Origin: CADEER01 sp965216585
GTDB lineage: Bacteria; Desulfobacterota; Binatia; HRBIN30; CADEER01
Assembly (NCBI GenBank): GCA_965216585.1
Contig: CBDCGC010000003.1
Coordinates: 744,001 to 808,000 of the forward strand
Direction of reading: 5' to 3'
DNA length: 64,000 nt
Shown here in pieces: positions 8,629-17,449 of the stretch; position 1 is the stretch's first letter, and each line of letters begins with the position of its first letter. A program made the position numbers and the translations under genes. Below the pieces are notes generated by a model. That model was given only the letters and a program-made list of their open reading frames with translations. It searched no databases and was not told the origin of the DNA.

Positions 8629-9575
8629 CTGCCATCCAGATCGGCGAGCTCTTCGCCGGCGAAGAAGCGCCGCGGATTGTCGACCATCATGGAGTCGATC
8701 TGTTCTTCGCTGACCCCGGCTTCGCGCAGACGCGGAGCGATGTTGCGCGTGAAGTGCAGCGGATGCCAGTTTGGTGCAACCGTCGCCATCGCCGCGGGAT
8801 CGGGAATCGGCTGACCGCGCCAACACCACACCGAGTCATGCGACACCACCACCTGGTTGGCCGCCCCGGCCGCGACGACTCGCGCCAGCGCGGCGACGCG
8901 CAAGTCATCCGGCTGCAGCATGTCCAAACCGAAGCGGTCGAAACCGAGGTACGAGCCGCCGCGCGCGATCTTCATGTGATAGTCGTGATCGTCGCTACCG
9001 CAGGAGTGGCCGATGATGATGCGATGCGCCGGCACGCCGGCGGCTGTCAAGATCTCCTGCTGCTCGTCGCCGAGCTTGCCGTCGTCGGTATGGGTCGTGA
9101 TCGGAGCCCCTGTTTCGCCCGATGCCAGCGCCGCGGCTTCGAGCACGGTGCGTTCGTAATCGGAGATCGCGCCGTGCCCGGTCGCGACCTTGATGATACC
9201 GGCCCGCACCCCGCTGTCGCCGATGCCCTCGCTGATCTCTCGGATGAAAACCTCGGCCATCGCCTCGGACTGGGGACCGAAGTTGGAGCGAAACTTCCAG
9301 TACGCCGTCGCCCCTTCGGCTTCCTTGTAGAGACCGGTGGCGCAGATGATGTTGAAGCCGGTGCGCTCCGCCACCTCGGCCATCAGCGTCACGTCGCGGC
9401 CGAGATCGGCAGGGCACGGGTCGAGCATCGAATCGATGCCACCGGCCTTGAGCTCTTCGACGCGGTCAACGCAGATCTTCACCGTCTCGCGCCGCGACGG
9501 ACCGGGCCGCACGCTGTCGACATCCCAGCCCGCGTAGCCGATCAGGAGATGCTCGTGCATCAACGTCCGCCCTAG
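8625..9575 (-). pseudogene. Phosphotriesterase-family hydrolase, 3' part (IS-interrupted)
   Basis: Encodes the C-terminal 316 residues of an amidohydrolase-fold phosphotriesterase-family enzyme. The first metal motif (LMHEHLLI) follows directly after the insertion joint, and GIIKVATGHGAISDYE, THTDDGK, IIIGHSCGSDDHDY and VVVSHDSVW supply the remaining metal-binding histidines, aspartate and carbamoylated-lysine region. The N-terminal 16 codons are 2 kb away at 11562-11609, beyond an IS1634-like element. Joining both at the duplicated CTAG gives a continuous 332-residue frame reading ATGDLGRTLMHEHLL, the family's normal start. As it stands the gene lacks its start and should be inactive unless it reinitiates at TTG/ATG 9563/9560. 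Substrate unknown; lactonase is possible. Confidence 0.9.
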
Positions 9576-11557
9576 ACCGAAGTTCCCAGCAGTGAAAGAG
9601 CGTAAGTGATGGAAGCAATTGAGTTTCGACTGGGATCGGAGTGAACGCCACTGGGAACAGTGAGATATGGTGGGGTCAGGGAGCGAGCTTTACCTTGAGG
9701 AGATCGAGGGCGCGCTGCTGTAGGGGCGTAGGCCTGGTGGTCTTGTCAAACGAGGGCGCGTTAGGCGCTGTGGGGGTGCAGGTGTTGCGGACGATCGAAC
9801 CAAGGTCTGCCAGCAGGGTGCGGAAGCTGTGAACGGGCTGCCCGTCGTCAGTGCGCTTGGTCTTGGCCTTGGTCAGCGCTGCGGCTGAGCGCAGCGCGGG
9901 CGCGACGATCGACTGGCGCTGGGCCTTTGCGGCGACGCGGTCGTGGTCGTCAAAGAGTATCGGGGCAAGGTCGCGGCGCATGTGCCACTCGACGTAGTAG
10001 GCGAGCATGCACAGAAAGATGTGGCAGCGTACACGGTCCTCAAGGCGGTGATGAATCGGGCGCACCTTGAGATCCACGGTCTTGATCGTGCGAAAGGCGC
10101 GCTCGACGGTCGACAGTGACTTGTAAGCCTCCACGCTCTGCTCGGCCGAGAGCACCTCTTGGGGGACACTGGTGCGGATGATGTAGATGCCGTCGAGTCT
10201 GGCCTCCTCGGCAATCTGCTTCTCCTTTCGGCGGTAAGAGAACGAGGTGTCGGTAATCTCAAAGTCAAAGTGCTTGGCCATCTTGTAGGTGCTAGCGCAG
10301 CGCTCAGCACGTCGGGCGATCTCGACCTGTCCGCGCAGTGGACGACGCTTGCGCGTGGTGGCCTCTACCACTTTGTCCAGCGCCCTCTCGGTGGCTGCGA
10401 GCAGCTCGCTGCGCTTTCGTTGTCGCTCCTCGGCCAACAGCGGATTGCGGCACGCAATCAGCCGCTGGCCGGGGAATGCCGGGTCCTCGATCTCGGCCAG
10501 GTCGCGCTCATCGAAAAGCGACATCTGTAGGCTGCCGGAGTCGACCAGCTTGCCGATCTGCTTGCTGCGCAGTGCGCTGATCCACTCCAGTCCGTCTGCC
10601 GCTTGGAGCTCCTCGCGGATGCGCGCTGAGGTGATCATACCGCGGTCGCCGACCAGAACGACCCGGTTGAGCTTGAACCGCTTGCCCAGCTTGTCCACCT
10701 GCGTGGCCACCGTGGAGGGGTCGGCGGTGTTTCCCTCGAAGACCTCGACGGCCACCGGACGCCCCTCGCGGTCGCACAGCAGGCCGAAGTTGATCTGCAG
10801 CGTGCCCTTCTTGCCGTCGCGCGAGTAACCGCGGGCGGCCAGCGGGCAAGTGTGCCCCTCGTACCAGGTGGAGGTGAGATCGTAGAGGACCAGGGTGGCG
10901 TCTTCGAGGTGGCGCTTTGCCAGTGCCTTCTCGATCTTGGGCTGTCGCTGGATCAACCAATCCATGGCCGCGTAGACCTGATCTTCGTCGCTGTCCTCAA
11001 TGTCGAGCAACTCTCCCAGAGATGAGCTCAGGGTGTCTTCGCGCAGCCCGCGCACGGTGGCCAGCTTGGAGCGCGGGTCAACGATGCGGGCGACGATCAG
11101 CGCCTCGATAAGGTCGCGCTTGTCGCTGCGCGAGCGGGCGAGCAAGGAGTGCAGCCCGAGGCGGCGCAGGTAGCCGAGCACGGCGGCGACGTGACCATGG
11201 GGGCGGGAGCGGGTGAGCTCGAAGGCGTCTTCGGGGGCGGCACCGACGGGGGTGCCTTTGAGAGCGGCGCGCAGGGCTTCGACCTTCTCGGGGGGCCAGT
11301 CGGTGAGATTGGCCAGGGTGCGCTTGCGCACGCGGCCCCCCTCGCGCCAGCCTTCGCGCAGCAGGATGGCGGGTCTGGAGTTGCGATTCGGGACGGTCTC
11401 GATGTACATGGGAACTACGTATCACGACAGGTACGCCAATGCAAGATCTATGCGTACCTTTACATGGGAACACAATTGCCGGCCTGGCTCGCGCAAAGCT
11501 ACCGTATTCTCAACACTTACATGCGCTCAGGGGTGCTACAGCGTGGGGAACTTCGGC
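9576..11557 (-). mobile_element. IS1634-like insertion sequence, 1982 bp
   Basis: The element is bounded by inverted repeats containing a perfect 11-bp core CCGAAGTTCCC (left 9577-9587, right complement 11546-11556) and flanked on both sides by CTAG (9572-9575 and 11558-11561), the apparent target duplication. It carries one transposase gene and splits the phosphotriesterase gene. Intact ends and an undecayed host frame on both sides point to a recent insertion. Confidence 0.88.
9676..11409 (-). CDS. IS1634-family DDE transposase
   Basis: 577 residues. The DDE catalytic set is visible: first Asp in LVLYDLTSTWYEG, second in VVLVGDRGMITSARIREEL (a hallmark of the IS1634/IS4 superfamily), and Glu in STVERAFRTIKTVDLKVRP followed by HHRLEDRVRCHIFLCMLAYY. 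The long beta-strand insertion domain typical of this group lies between the second and third acidic residues. Reading frame intact, so the element is probably still active. Confidence 0.93.
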   Translation of the reverse strand: MYIETVPNRNSRPAILLREGWREGGRVRKRTLANLTDWPPEKVEALRAALKGTPVGAAPEDAFELTRSRPHGHVAAVLGYLRRLGLHSLLARSRSDKRDLIEALIVARIVDPRSKLATVRGLREDTLSSSLGELLDIEDSDEDQVYAAMDWLIQRQPKIEKALAKRHLEDATLVLYDLTSTWYEGHTCPLAARGYSRDGKKGTLQINFGLLCDREGRPVAVEVFEGNTADPSTVATQVDKLGKRFKLNRVVLVGDRGMITSARIREELQAADGLEWISALRSKQIGKLVDSGSLQMSLFDERDLAEIEDPAFPGQRLIACRNPLLAEERQRKRSELLAATERALDKVVEATTRKRRPLRGQVEIARRAERCASTYKMAKHFDFEITDTSFSYRRKEKQIAEEARLDGIYIIRTSVPQEVLSAEQSVEAYKSLSTVERAFRTIKTVDLKVRPIHHRLEDRVRCHIFLCMLAYYVEWHMRRDLAPILFDDHDRVAAKAQRQSIVAPALRSAAALTKAKTKRTDDGQPVHSFRTLLADLGSIVRNTCTPTAPNAPSFDKTTRPTPLQQRALDLLKVKLAP

Positions 11558-11561
11558 CTAG

Positions 11562-11609
11562 ATCGCCGGTTGCGACGGCACCGGTCACACACTGCACGCG
11601 TTCTGCCAT
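11562..11609 (-). pseudogene. Phosphotriesterase-family hydrolase, 5' start fragment
   Basis: Starts at ATG 11609 and reads MAERVQCVTGAVATGD before hitting the IS1634-like end at CTAG. This is the missing N-terminus of the gene at 8625-9575: family members begin with a VxTVxGPV-like strand followed by LGxTLMHEH. Its natural promoter must be in the 114-nt gap to the divergent DUF3604 gene and is now separated from the rest of the gene. Confidence 0.85.
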
Positions 11610-11723
11610 GAGACACCCCCGGCGAGAGAATAACCACGCCGCCTACTCGGAATACAAACCGGCGCCACTGCACCGCGACATCACATGGTCTGCCAAGCCG
11701 ACTCGTGCTAGTTCTGCAACATC

Positions 11724-13952
11724 ATGCTGCGCCACGTAGCGATCGTCTTGCTCGTCGCTCTCTCGATGATCGGCTGTGACCCGGCACCGCGAAGTGCCGG
11801 CAAGATCGAGGGCGAGCGACGCGCCGGCGATGCTCTCGACCGCCGTAGCGAGCGCCAGGCGGTCGCCCGCGACGCACTCGGGCTGCCGTCCGCCAAGCAG
11901 ATTCTCTTCGGCGATTTGCACGTCCACTCGACGTTCTCGGTCGACGCCTTCATCTACGCCCTGCCCATCTTCAACGGCGAAGGCGCGCACCCGCCCGCCG
12001 ACGCCTGCGACTTCGCCCGCTACTGTGCCGGCCTCGACTTCTTTTCGATCAACGACCACGCCGAAGGACTGTCTCCGCATCTGTGGCGCGAGACGATCGA
12101 CAGCATCCGCGAGTGCAACCGCCGCGCTGGTGATCCGGCAAATCCGGACATGGTCGCCTTCATCGGCTGGGAGTGGACGCAGACGTCGACGACGCCCGAG
12201 CGTCACTACGGGCACAAGAACGTGATTTTCCCGGGTCTCGACGACGACGAGATCCCGCGCCGGCCGATCTCGTCGATTTCCATCGAAACCTACGAGCAGC
12301 GACCGCCGCCGCGCTTGGTCATGCAAGGTGCCGCTGCGCTCGTCCGCCTCGCCGGCTACGACGCCTACGCCGACGTCCTGTCTGCGATGACCCGACTCGC
12401 CGGTATACCCGACTGCGAGGGCGGCGTTGCCAGCCCGGCGCTACCCGTGGGTTGCCGCGAATCCGCTGCGACACCGGCCGATCTCTTCCGCAAGCTCGAC
12501 GAGTGGGGTCTCGACACGCTGGTCATCCCACACGGATTGGCCTGGGGAATTCACGCTCCGCCTGGAGCGACACTGGCCACACAACTGACGCCATCCCAAC
12601 ACGACGCCGACAAGCAACGTCTGATCGAAATCATGTCCGGTCACGGCAACAGCGAGGAGTTCCGCAACTTCCCGGCAGCAGTAGCAGCCGGCGCCGGTGC
12701 GACTTGCCCGGCGCCGACCGCGGACTACGAGGCCTGTTGCTGGCGCGCCGGTGAAATCATGCGCCAGCGCTGTGGCGAGCTGGCAGACGACGAGTGCGAG
12801 CGCCGCGTCGAAGAGGCACGCCGACTCGCGCTCGCCGGCGGCGTCAGCCCCGATCTGGTCTTTCGCGACACCAGCGCGGGCGACTGGCTCGACTGCGATC
12901 AGTGCCGCGATTGCTTCAAGCCGGCGATGACCTTGCGGCCGATGCTGTCGGCGCAGTACGGCGCCGCTCTGAGCAACTTCGCCGCGCTCAGCGACGGCGG
13001 ATCGCCGCTGCGCTACCGCTGGGGCTTCATCGCCTCCACCGACAACCACGCCGCGCGCCCGGGCACCGGTTACAAACAATACGATCGCACCGTCATGACC
13101 GACTCGCGCGGCATCGCCGACGCGGCGAGCGAAGATCGCGTACGGCGCTGGTTGGGCGGCCGGCAAGCCGATCCGCGCCGGCCGCAAGCGGCCGAATCAT
13201 CCAGACTCTTCGAGCTCTTCGACACCGAGCGCAAGGCGAGCTTCATGTACCCGGGCGGCATCGTCGCCGTGCACGCCGAAGGGCGCGACCGCCAGTCGAT
13301 CTGGCAGGCTCTGCAGCGCAAGGAGGTATACGGTACCAGCGGCCCACGCATTTTGTTGTGGTTCGACCTGCTCAACGGCAAGAGCGGCCGCGTACCGATG
13401 GGAGGCGAGACCGCCATCGACGAAGCGCCGCTCTTCGAGGCGCGCGCCGCCGGCGCTTTCGAGCAGCTCGCCGGCTGTCCCGGTGACGTCACCAGTGCTC
13501 TACCGAGCGCGCGCATCTACGATCTCTGCCGCGACGAGTGCTACAACCCCGGTCACACTCGGCGACCGATCACGCACATCGAGGTCATCCGCATTCGACC
13601 GCAGGCACACGCCGGCGCGGCGATCCCGCCGCTCATCGAGGACCCGTGGCAGCGCGTCGACTGCCCGGCGGACGGCGGCGGCTGCACCATCCGCTTCGCC
13701 GATCCCGACTTCGCCGGCGCCGGGCGCGACACCGTTTACTACGTTCGCGCCCTGCAGGCGGCAACGCCGGCGATCAACGCCGCCAACCTGCGCGCCGAGG
13801 TCGCTGCCGGCGGCCGCGCCATTTCGATCGACGAGTGCCACGGCGGCTACCGCACGCCGGCCGGCGACGATTGCCTCGCGCCCGCTCAGGAGCGCGCCTG
13901 GTCGTCGCCGATCTACGTCGATTTCGCGGGCCAGCGAACGGCCAAGCCGTGA
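11724..13952 (+). CDS. DUF3604 lipoprotein
   Basis: 742 residues. A lipoprotein signal is clear: hydrophobic VAIVLLVALSMIGC with the lipobox Cys at 18. The mature part starts with GDLHVHSTFSVDA, a PHP-like metal motif, and INDHAEGLSP follows. HGNSEEFRN and STDNHAARPGTGYKQ in the middle and C-terminal half are typical of DUF3604, a family of large PHP/amidohydrolase-like proteins of unknown substrate, frequent in oligotrophic bacteria. Many Cys residues (for example CDQCRDCF) suggest disulfides in an exported protein. It overlaps the next gene by 3 nt, so the two are probably co-transcribed. Confidence 0.85.
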   Translation: MLRHVAIVLLVALSMIGCDPAPRSAGKIEGERRAGDALDRRSERQAVARDALGLPSAKQILFGDLHVHSTFSVDAFIYALPIFNGEGAHPPADACDFARYCAGLDFFSINDHAEGLSPHLWRETIDSIRECNRRAGDPANPDMVAFIGWEWTQTSTTPERHYGHKNVIFPGLDDDEIPRRPISSISIETYEQRPPPRLVMQGAAALVRLAGYDAYADVLSAMTRLAGIPDCEGGVASPALPVGCRESAATPADLFRKLDEWGLDTLVIPHGLAWGIHAPPGATLATQLTPSQHDADKQRLIEIMSGHGNSEEFRNFPAAVAAGAGATCPAPTADYEACCWRAGEIMRQRCGELADDECERRVEEARRLALAGGVSPDLVFRDTSAGDWLDCDQCRDCFKPAMTLRPMLSAQYGAALSNFAALSDGGSPLRYRWGFIASTDNHAARPGTGYKQYDRTVMTDSRGIADAASEDRVRRWLGGRQADPRRPQAAESSRLFELFDTERKASFMYPGGIVAVHAEGRDRQSIWQALQRKEVYGTSGPRILLWFDLLNGKSGRVPMGGETAIDEAPLFEARAAGAFEQLAGCPGDVTSALPSARIYDLCRDECYNPGHTRRPITHIEVIRIRPQAHAGAAIPPLIEDPWQRVDCPADGGGCTIRFADPDFAGAGRDTVYYVRALQAATPAINAANLRAEVAAGGRAISIDECHGGYRTPAGDDCLAPAQERAWSSPIYVDFAGQRTAKP

Positions 13953-14404
13953 AGACCCTGCTCATCGTCTACCATTCGCAGGGCGGCTCGACCGAGCGTC
14001 TGGCCAGAGCCGCGTGCGAGGGGGCTCGGCGGGAAGATGCGATCGAAACTCGCCTGCAGCGCGCCTTCGAAACCGGTGTCGACGATCTGCTCAACACCAG
14101 TGGTCTGATCATCGGCACGGCCGAACACCTCGGCTACATGTCGGGTGCCATCAAGGACTTCTTCGATCGAACCTACTATCCCGCCCAGGGCAAGGTCGAC
14201 CAACTCCCCTACGCGGTCTTCGTCAAGGCCGGCACCGACGGCCGCAACACGGTGACACAAATTGAGCGCATCGCCACTGGCTACAACCTTCGGCGCGTCG
14301 CCGAGCCGATCATCGTGCGCGGCGACGTCACCGAGGCCGACGTTGAACGCTGCCGCGAGCTCGGCCACTCCCTCGCCGCCGGCATCGCTTTCGGAATCTA
14401 CTGA
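13949..14404 (+). CDS. Flavodoxin-like NAD(P)H oxidoreductase family protein
   Basis: 151 residues from a GTG at 13949 that overlaps the stop of the DUF3604 gene (GTGA). KTLLIVYHSQGGSTERLA is a flavodoxin-type FMN phosphate-binding loop, and GTAEHLGYMSGAIKDFFDR is the second FMN loop; FVKAGTDGRNTV is the third. Likely binds FMN and reduces quinones or acts as an electron carrier in the cytosol. Coupling to an exported lipoprotein is unusual and has no obvious functional explanation. Confidence 0.82.
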   Translation: MKTLLIVYHSQGGSTERLARAACEGARREDAIETRLQRAFETGVDDLLNTSGLIIGTAEHLGYMSGAIKDFFDRTYYPAQGKVDQLPYAVFVKAGTDGRNTVTQIERIATGYNLRRVAEPIIVRGDVTEADVERCRELGHSLAAGIAFGIY

Positions 14405-14446
14405 GGCTCGCTTCCGTTGTTGTCAGATCAAGGCTAGTGTCCCAGC

Positions 14447-14893
14447 ATGGCAGCCTTGGAGAAATTCGCAGAGTACGCCGCCGACTTCGAACGCTCGGTC
14501 GCCGACGACGATTGGGGGCGTATCAAACCGTACTTCGCCGCCGACGCCGTGTACGAGATCGTCGCAGAGATCTACGCGGCGAAGATCGTCGGTCCCGACG
14601 CGATCGTCGCCGGTTTCAAGAAGTCGCTCGACGGCTTTGATCGCGTCTTCGACACGCGCAGCGTCGAGCTCACCGGCGAGCTCGAGGTCGACGGCGACCA
14701 GCTCAGCGCCCCCTGGAAGGCGTCGTACACGAAAGAAGGATGCGACCCCTACGTGCTGCGCGGCCGCTCGACGGTCCGCTACGACGGCGATTTGATTGCA
14801 AGTCTCACCGACAGCTTCGACGACGAAGCGGTTCGCGAGCTGCAGGAGTGGCAGAAGAACAACGACCTGAAAGTCGATCCGTCTTACGCATAG
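14447..14893 (+). CDS. NTF2-like (SnoaL-type) protein
   Basis: 148 residues with the cone-shaped NTF2-like pattern: N-terminal helices (KFAEYAADFERSVADDDW), then YFAADAVYEIV, a helix (GPDAIVAGFKKSLDGFDRVF) and a run of beta strands ending in TVRYDGDLIASLTDSFD. Proteins of this fold include ketosteroid isomerases and SnoaL cyclases, which would fit a sterol-degrading host, but no specific catalytic residues can be assigned. It is 42 nt after the flavodoxin gene, same strand. Confidence 0.7.
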   Translation: MAALEKFAEYAADFERSVADDDWGRIKPYFAADAVYEIVAEIYAAKIVGPDAIVAGFKKSLDGFDRVFDTRSVELTGELEVDGDQLSAPWKASYTKEGCDPYVLRGRSTVRYDGDLIASLTDSFDDEAVRELQEWQKNNDLKVDPSYA

Positions 14894-14899
14894 CCGAGC

Positions 14900-16270
14900 T
14901 TACGGGGCGAGGCCGCTGGCGATTGACACGCTGTCGTTGCCCGCGTTGGCGGTGATCAGGTCGAGCACGCCGTCGCCATTCCAATCGGCGATGGCAACTC
15001 CGCGCGGCCCGGCATCACTGACTTCGCCATCGCAGGTACCCGGAAGCAAATCGATGGTCTGCACCAGTTGCATCAGCCCCGTCTCCGGCACCGTCGCCAG
15101 AATCGACAGCGAGTCGCCGCCGCGGTTGGCGACGGCAGCGTCGAGAGCACCGTCGCCGTTGAAATCGGCGAGCGTCACGAATCGAGGATTGGTGCCGACC
15201 GGATAGTGCAAGGCGTCGCCGAAGGCTCCACCGCCGGTGTTGCGCAGAACCGAGATATCGTCCGATCGCTGATTGACCGCCGCCACATCCGCCATCCCGT
15301 CACCGTCGATATCGCCAACCGCGAGGCGGCGCGGCCCATCTCCGGCTGCGAAAGATAGTGGAGCGGCGAAGCCGCCGTCGCCCATACCGAGCAGGACCGA
15401 CACGTCGTTGGAGTCGACATTGGTGGCAATGATGTCGAGTGCATCGTCGCCGTCGACGTCGGCGACGGCGACGTCGCGCGGTTCGTCGTTGGCAAAGAGC
15501 GCCGCCGCCGTACCGGCTTGCAGGCCGAAGACGACGCGTACGTCGCCCTGTCCGGGCGATGCGCTGGCGACGACGGCGTCGCTGCCGCCATCGCCGTCGA
15601 GGTCGGCGACCGCCACCGCATGCGGCCGCGAGTCGGGGATGGCGATCGTCTGTGCCGGGGCGAACGTCCCATCACCGAGGCCGCGCAACAACGACACCGA
15701 TCTGCCACCGCGAACCGCGACGACGAGGTCGCCGAAGCCATCGGCATCGACGTCGGGCAGCTCGCCTACACCGTCGCCGTCCTCGTCGCTCAGCGCCGCG
15801 TCGCGCGGGTCGTCGCCAACCGGAAAGGAGCGCGCCGCTTCGAAGCCACCGGCACCGTCGCCGAGACGGACCGTCGCGTCGGCCGACTCACGGTTGACAG
15901 TCACCACGTCGGCAACCGTGTCACCGTTCAAATCCACGAGCGCCACCCAATCGGGCGTCTGACCAACACACCAGCTCCGCACGTCACCAAAGAGCAGCGG
16001 CAGTGGCGAGCATCCCTCGAGCGCCGAGCGTACCCCCTGAATCAGCTCGGCAACCACAACCTCGGCGTCGCGACTGGAGTCGAAGGCGACACAGGCAGTC
16101 AGCGATTGCTGGCCTAGCGCGACGCCGGCGCCGACGACCAGCTCGTTGATGCTCACACGGCCGTCGGCGTCGCAGTCCCCGACACAGAGATCGAGAGGTT
16201 GAGCATGAGCGGCGAGCGTGAATCCCTGCAGAACCAGCGAGATGATCAGCGCGCCGACGAACCGCCACAT
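14900..16270 (-). CDS. Secreted FG-GAP/VCBS repeat protein with dockerin-like motif
   Basis: 456 residues. Signal peptide GALIISLVLQGFTLAAHAQP, then CVGDCDADGRVSINELVVG, an EF-hand/dockerin-like motif that recurs in secreted proteins of several uncultivated lineages. The rest is a chain of repeats with the signature DxDGDGxxDxVVxN (for example VDADGFGDLVVAV, VDGDDALDIIATN, FNGDGALDAAVAN, WNGDGVLDLITAN), which bind calcium and form a beta-propeller as in integrin FG-GAP domains. About seven repeats make one closed propeller. Probably a surface or secreted binding protein. Convergent with the NTF2-like gene, only 6 nt apart. Confidence 0.86.
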   Translation of the reverse strand: MWRFVGALIISLVLQGFTLAAHAQPLDLCVGDCDADGRVSINELVVGAGVALGQQSLTACVAFDSSRDAEVVVAELIQGVRSALEGCSPLPLLFGDVRSWCVGQTPDWVALVDLNGDTVADVVTVNRESADATVRLGDGAGGFEAARSFPVGDDPRDAALSDEDGDGVGELPDVDADGFGDLVVAVRGGRSVSLLRGLGDGTFAPAQTIAIPDSRPHAVAVADLDGDGGSDAVVASASPGQGDVRVVFGLQAGTAAALFANDEPRDVAVADVDGDDALDIIATNVDSNDVSVLLGMGDGGFAAPLSFAAGDGPRRLAVGDIDGDGMADVAAVNQRSDDISVLRNTGGGAFGDALHYPVGTNPRFVTLADFNGDGALDAAVANRGGDSLSILATVPETGLMQLVQTIDLLPGTCDGEVSDAGPRGVAIADWNGDGVLDLITANAGNDSVSIASGLAP

Positions 16271-16284
16271 CCGGCTTCAATAGC

Positions 16285-16974
16285 TCACAGCACCTGCTCG
16301 GCAAAGGGCGCAGTGGGCGCGGATCGAGACGGTGACCGGCGTGTGTCGACGGCGCCGGCGAGCTCGCGCGCGTGCTCGGCGAGAACCTCGCGTAGCGCCG
16401 TCCCCACTTCGCGACGATTCCTGGCATGCCAACCGCGGATCAACTCGACACGGCTCCCCAGGCCGCGCAGGTAGTCCCAGTCGCGCTCGGCCGAGAAACG
16501 ATCGTTGTCACCGAACACGTAGGCGGTGCGCTCGACCAGCTCGCGGCTCCCCTCCTCGCCCCGGTCGAGACCAAAGGCGGCGCGCACGCGCGAGCTGCGC
16601 GGCGCTCGGTAGCCGACGAAAGAACCGTTGAGGTGCTGCGAGGTTCCGAGGACGGGATTGATCAGCATCAGAAACGGATGCCGGGCGCCGCGCTCGGCGC
16701 GCTGTTGGCTGGCGGCCATGAGCAGCCACGCTTCATAGCCGTGACCGATGGCGACCGAGAACGTCTCGAGCTGGGCGTCGACGTCGTCGACCTGCTCGGC
16801 GAAGGCGCGGCGCCGCCACACCGCCAGAGTCTCGACCGCCACCACCTCCAGCGGCCAATCCGCGTCCCCGATCAGCGATTGAGCGAACGCGTTACGCCCC
16901 AGTGCCGCACCGTGTAAAAACAAGGCGCGCGGACCCCGCCCACCGTGGATGATCGCCCCCCCATCCGTCTTCAA
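16285..16974 (-). CDS. Alpha/beta hydrolase-like protein lacking the nucleophile Ser
   Basis: 229 residues. RALFLHGAALGRNAF resembles the oxyanion-hole strand of alpha/beta hydrolases, and AIGHGYEAWLLM stands where the nucleophile elbow GxSxG would be, but the Ser is replaced by Gly/Tyr. YVFGDNDRFSAERDW with a later WHARN could be the acid and histidine regions. The fold assignment is therefore tentative, and the protein is either non-catalytic or unrelated. It lies 14 nt upstream of the FG-GAP protein gene on the same strand and may be co-transcribed. Confidence 0.5.
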   Translation of the reverse strand: MKTDGGAIIHGGRGPRALFLHGAALGRNAFAQSLIGDADWPLEVVAVETLAVWRRRAFAEQVDDVDAQLETFSVAIGHGYEAWLLMAASQQRAERGARHPFLMLINPVLGTSQHLNGSFVGYRAPRSSRVRAAFGLDRGEEGSRELVERTAYVFGDNDRFSAERDWDYLRGLGSRVELIRGWHARNRREVGTALREVLAEHARELAGAVDTRRSPSRSAPTAPFAEQVL

Positions 16975-17076
16975 CCCTCACCTCCCCGCCAAAGTGCAGC
17001 GGCCCCCCGCCACACCGAGCGGCCACCCGTAGCAATTGCCGCTGGACCTGGCAAGTCGCATAGCACAGTCAATGAC

Positions 17077-17243
17077 GTGACCCGCTCCCAGGCGCAAGGA
17101 ACTCTGCGGTCCGCCCACCACGCCAGCGTCGACTACTTCAAGGCAATCGCCGAGGAAACGGGGGTTCGCTACCAGGCGCCGATCAATCTCGACCTGAGAG
17201 ACTGAGCGGCGACCGGCAAGAAGCTGACCCTCACATGGAGTGA
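17077..17243 (+). pseudogene. CopG/BrnA-type antitoxin relic with internal stop
   Basis: Reading from about 17077: HASVDYFKAIAEETGVRYQ, then INLDLRD, a TGA stop (17203-17205), and in the same frame AATGKKLTLTWS ending at 17243. Intact relatives (CopG-like antitoxins) read INLYLRDCAxSGKKLxxxW, so the TGA probably replaces a Cys codon. No toxin gene is adjacent. The family call rests on recalled sequence similarity only. Confidence 0.5.
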
Positions 17244-17402
17244 AAATCCCGATTCGAAGGCTGCCTGAAAAGGTCGTGTTGGTCAGATCTCGCTCTCACG
17301 AGCCTTTCGAAGGTCGCTACGGCGACTATTCTGGGTGCAAAATCGTTCCCGCAACGACTAAAACGGCGAGGAAACCGCAATGTAATCAAATGTTTTCAAC
17401 GA

Positions 17403-17421
17403 GTTGCATTGGTCCGACCCC
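17403..17421 (+). repeat. Dispersed REP-like 19-mer (single copy arm)
   Basis: GTTGCATTGGTCCGACCCC differs at one base from the arms of the inverted pair at 34676-34694/34889-34907. The surrounding 17244-17449 stretch has no convincing gene. Confidence 0.6.
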
Positions 17422-17449
17422 GCGGTTTCGTCCTTGGGCAGAATGCTGA

